Of a DNA stretch of 64,000 bases, positions 63,675-64,000 are shown in pieces. Position numbers and translations under genes: made by a program. The notes under the pieces are model-generated. The model worked only from the letters and a program-made list of their open reading frames with translations. It did no database searches and was not told the DNA's origin. Numbering within the stretch: the first letter of the stretch is position 1; each line of letters begins with the position of its first letter. Source of the DNA: CBDBBY01 sp965205055 (GTDB lineage: Bacteria; Pseudomonadota; Alphaproteobacteria; Rhodobacterales; Rhodobacteraceae); NCBI GenBank assembly GCA_965205055.1, contig OZ242030.1, forward strand, positions 372,001-436,000, given 5' to 3'.

Positions 63675-64000
63675 TTATTTCCCGCTTTCCAAGACAGAAT
63701 TCTTCGCCAGCACCTTCAAAACTGCGGAGAAATCCAATCCCGATCCGTTCTGTTCTTCGACAAATTTCCTGTAGAATTCGGTGGCGCAATTTCCGACCGG
63801 CGTGTCGACGCCACTGTCCCGGGCGGCGCTTTGGGCAAGGTGCAGATCCTTGAGCATCAGGTCGGAGGCGAATCCAGGCTTGTAGTCGTTGTCCGAAGGC
63901 GAATTCGGCCCGACGCCCGGAGCAGGGCAGTAGGCATTCATGCTCCAGCTGTATCCGGACGACTTCGACACGACTTCAAACAGCTTCTGCCGATCCAGCC
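63675..64000 (-). CDS. mmsB: 3-hydroxyisobutyrate dehydrogenase, C-terminal part (runs off the window)
   Basis: The minus strand reads in from the window edge: KLFEVVSKSSG, YSWSMNAYCPAPGVGPNSPS, DNDYKPGFASDLMLKDLHLA, then GVDTPVGNCATEFYRKF. These are the substrate-binding C-terminal helices of MmsB, with the SSG and K-D-L motifs (the catalytic lysine is upstream, outside the window). It oxidises 3-hydroxyisobutyrate in valine breakdown. Only the last 108 or so residues are in view. It is convergent with uvrA. Confidence 0.9.
   Translation of the reverse strand, partial: LDRQKLFEVVSKSSGYSWSMNAYCPAPGVGPNSPSDNDYKPGFASDLMLKDLHLAQSAARDSGVDTPVGNCATEFYRKFVEEQNGSGLDFSAVLKVLAKNSVLESGK

Overview
The window reads as the chromosome of an aerobic alphaproteobacterium. 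The evidence is the gene content and order: rplM-rpsI followed at a distance by argC, a gyrA / ssb / uvrA neighbourhood, a proteobacterial CtaA-type heme A synthase, and a System I cytochrome c maturation block (ccmE-ccmF-ccmH). Base composition is moderate, TTG starts are common, and coding density is low for a bacterium. Many intergenic stretches hold degraded repeats and gene remnants. No rRNA, tRNA or CRISPR array was found. The genus cannot be named from the sequence alone.

Layout. Positions 1-1830 hold one orphan small gene and a degraded repeat. Positions 1830-9800 are core metabolism and RNA maintenance: gamma-carbonic-anhydrase-like protein, gmk, a ThiE/TenI protein, an SRPBCC protein, a TrmJ-like methyltransferase, ctaA, an M32 carboxypeptidase, an enoyl-CoA hydratase and a hotdog thioesterase. 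Then come rplM-rpsI and, between rpsI and murI-argC, an accessory island (about 11.4-19.8 kb). The island carries an alpha-1,2-fucosyltransferase, an FkbM methyltransferase, GDP-mannose 4,6-dehydratase and another glycosyltransferase, which fits building and decorating a surface glycan that contains a GDP-fucose-derived sugar. Its right part is AT-rich and holds two small unknown genes and a broken second copy of the start of murI. Core genes resume with murI, argC, ccmEFH, an enoyl-CoA hydratase, an M20 peptidase, mnmA, an AAA ATPase and ligA.

From 33.9 to 43.7 kb lies what looks like a composite mobile element. Two apparently identical 598-bp elements with inverted ends of about 136 bp bracket it, and the 5-bp sequence GACTA stands outside both ends. 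Inside are an orphan ParD-like protein, an AbiEii-family nucleotidyltransferase with an unfamiliar small partner, a short tyrosine recombinase, a hydrolase with a divergent WYL regulator, an IS4-family insertion with an 8-9 bp target duplication, a truncated dehydrogenase, a phage capsid remnant, a third diverged copy of the 600-bp element, and two tandem secreted paralogues.

From 43.8 kb on, core genes (a NifU-like scaffold, hisI, gluQ, gyrA, ssb, uvrA, mmsB) alternate with toxin-antitoxin and NTPase modules. A Fic remnant and a HEPN/MNT pair lie between gyrA and ssb. ParDE, a large AAA/STAND ATPase with a truncated P-loop gene in front of it, and HigBA lie between ssb and uvrA. A short dispersed repeat (about 150-175 bp, ends near GGTGCATCCCAT) is scattered through this part and is also the core of the 598-bp elements, which ties the two repeat families together.
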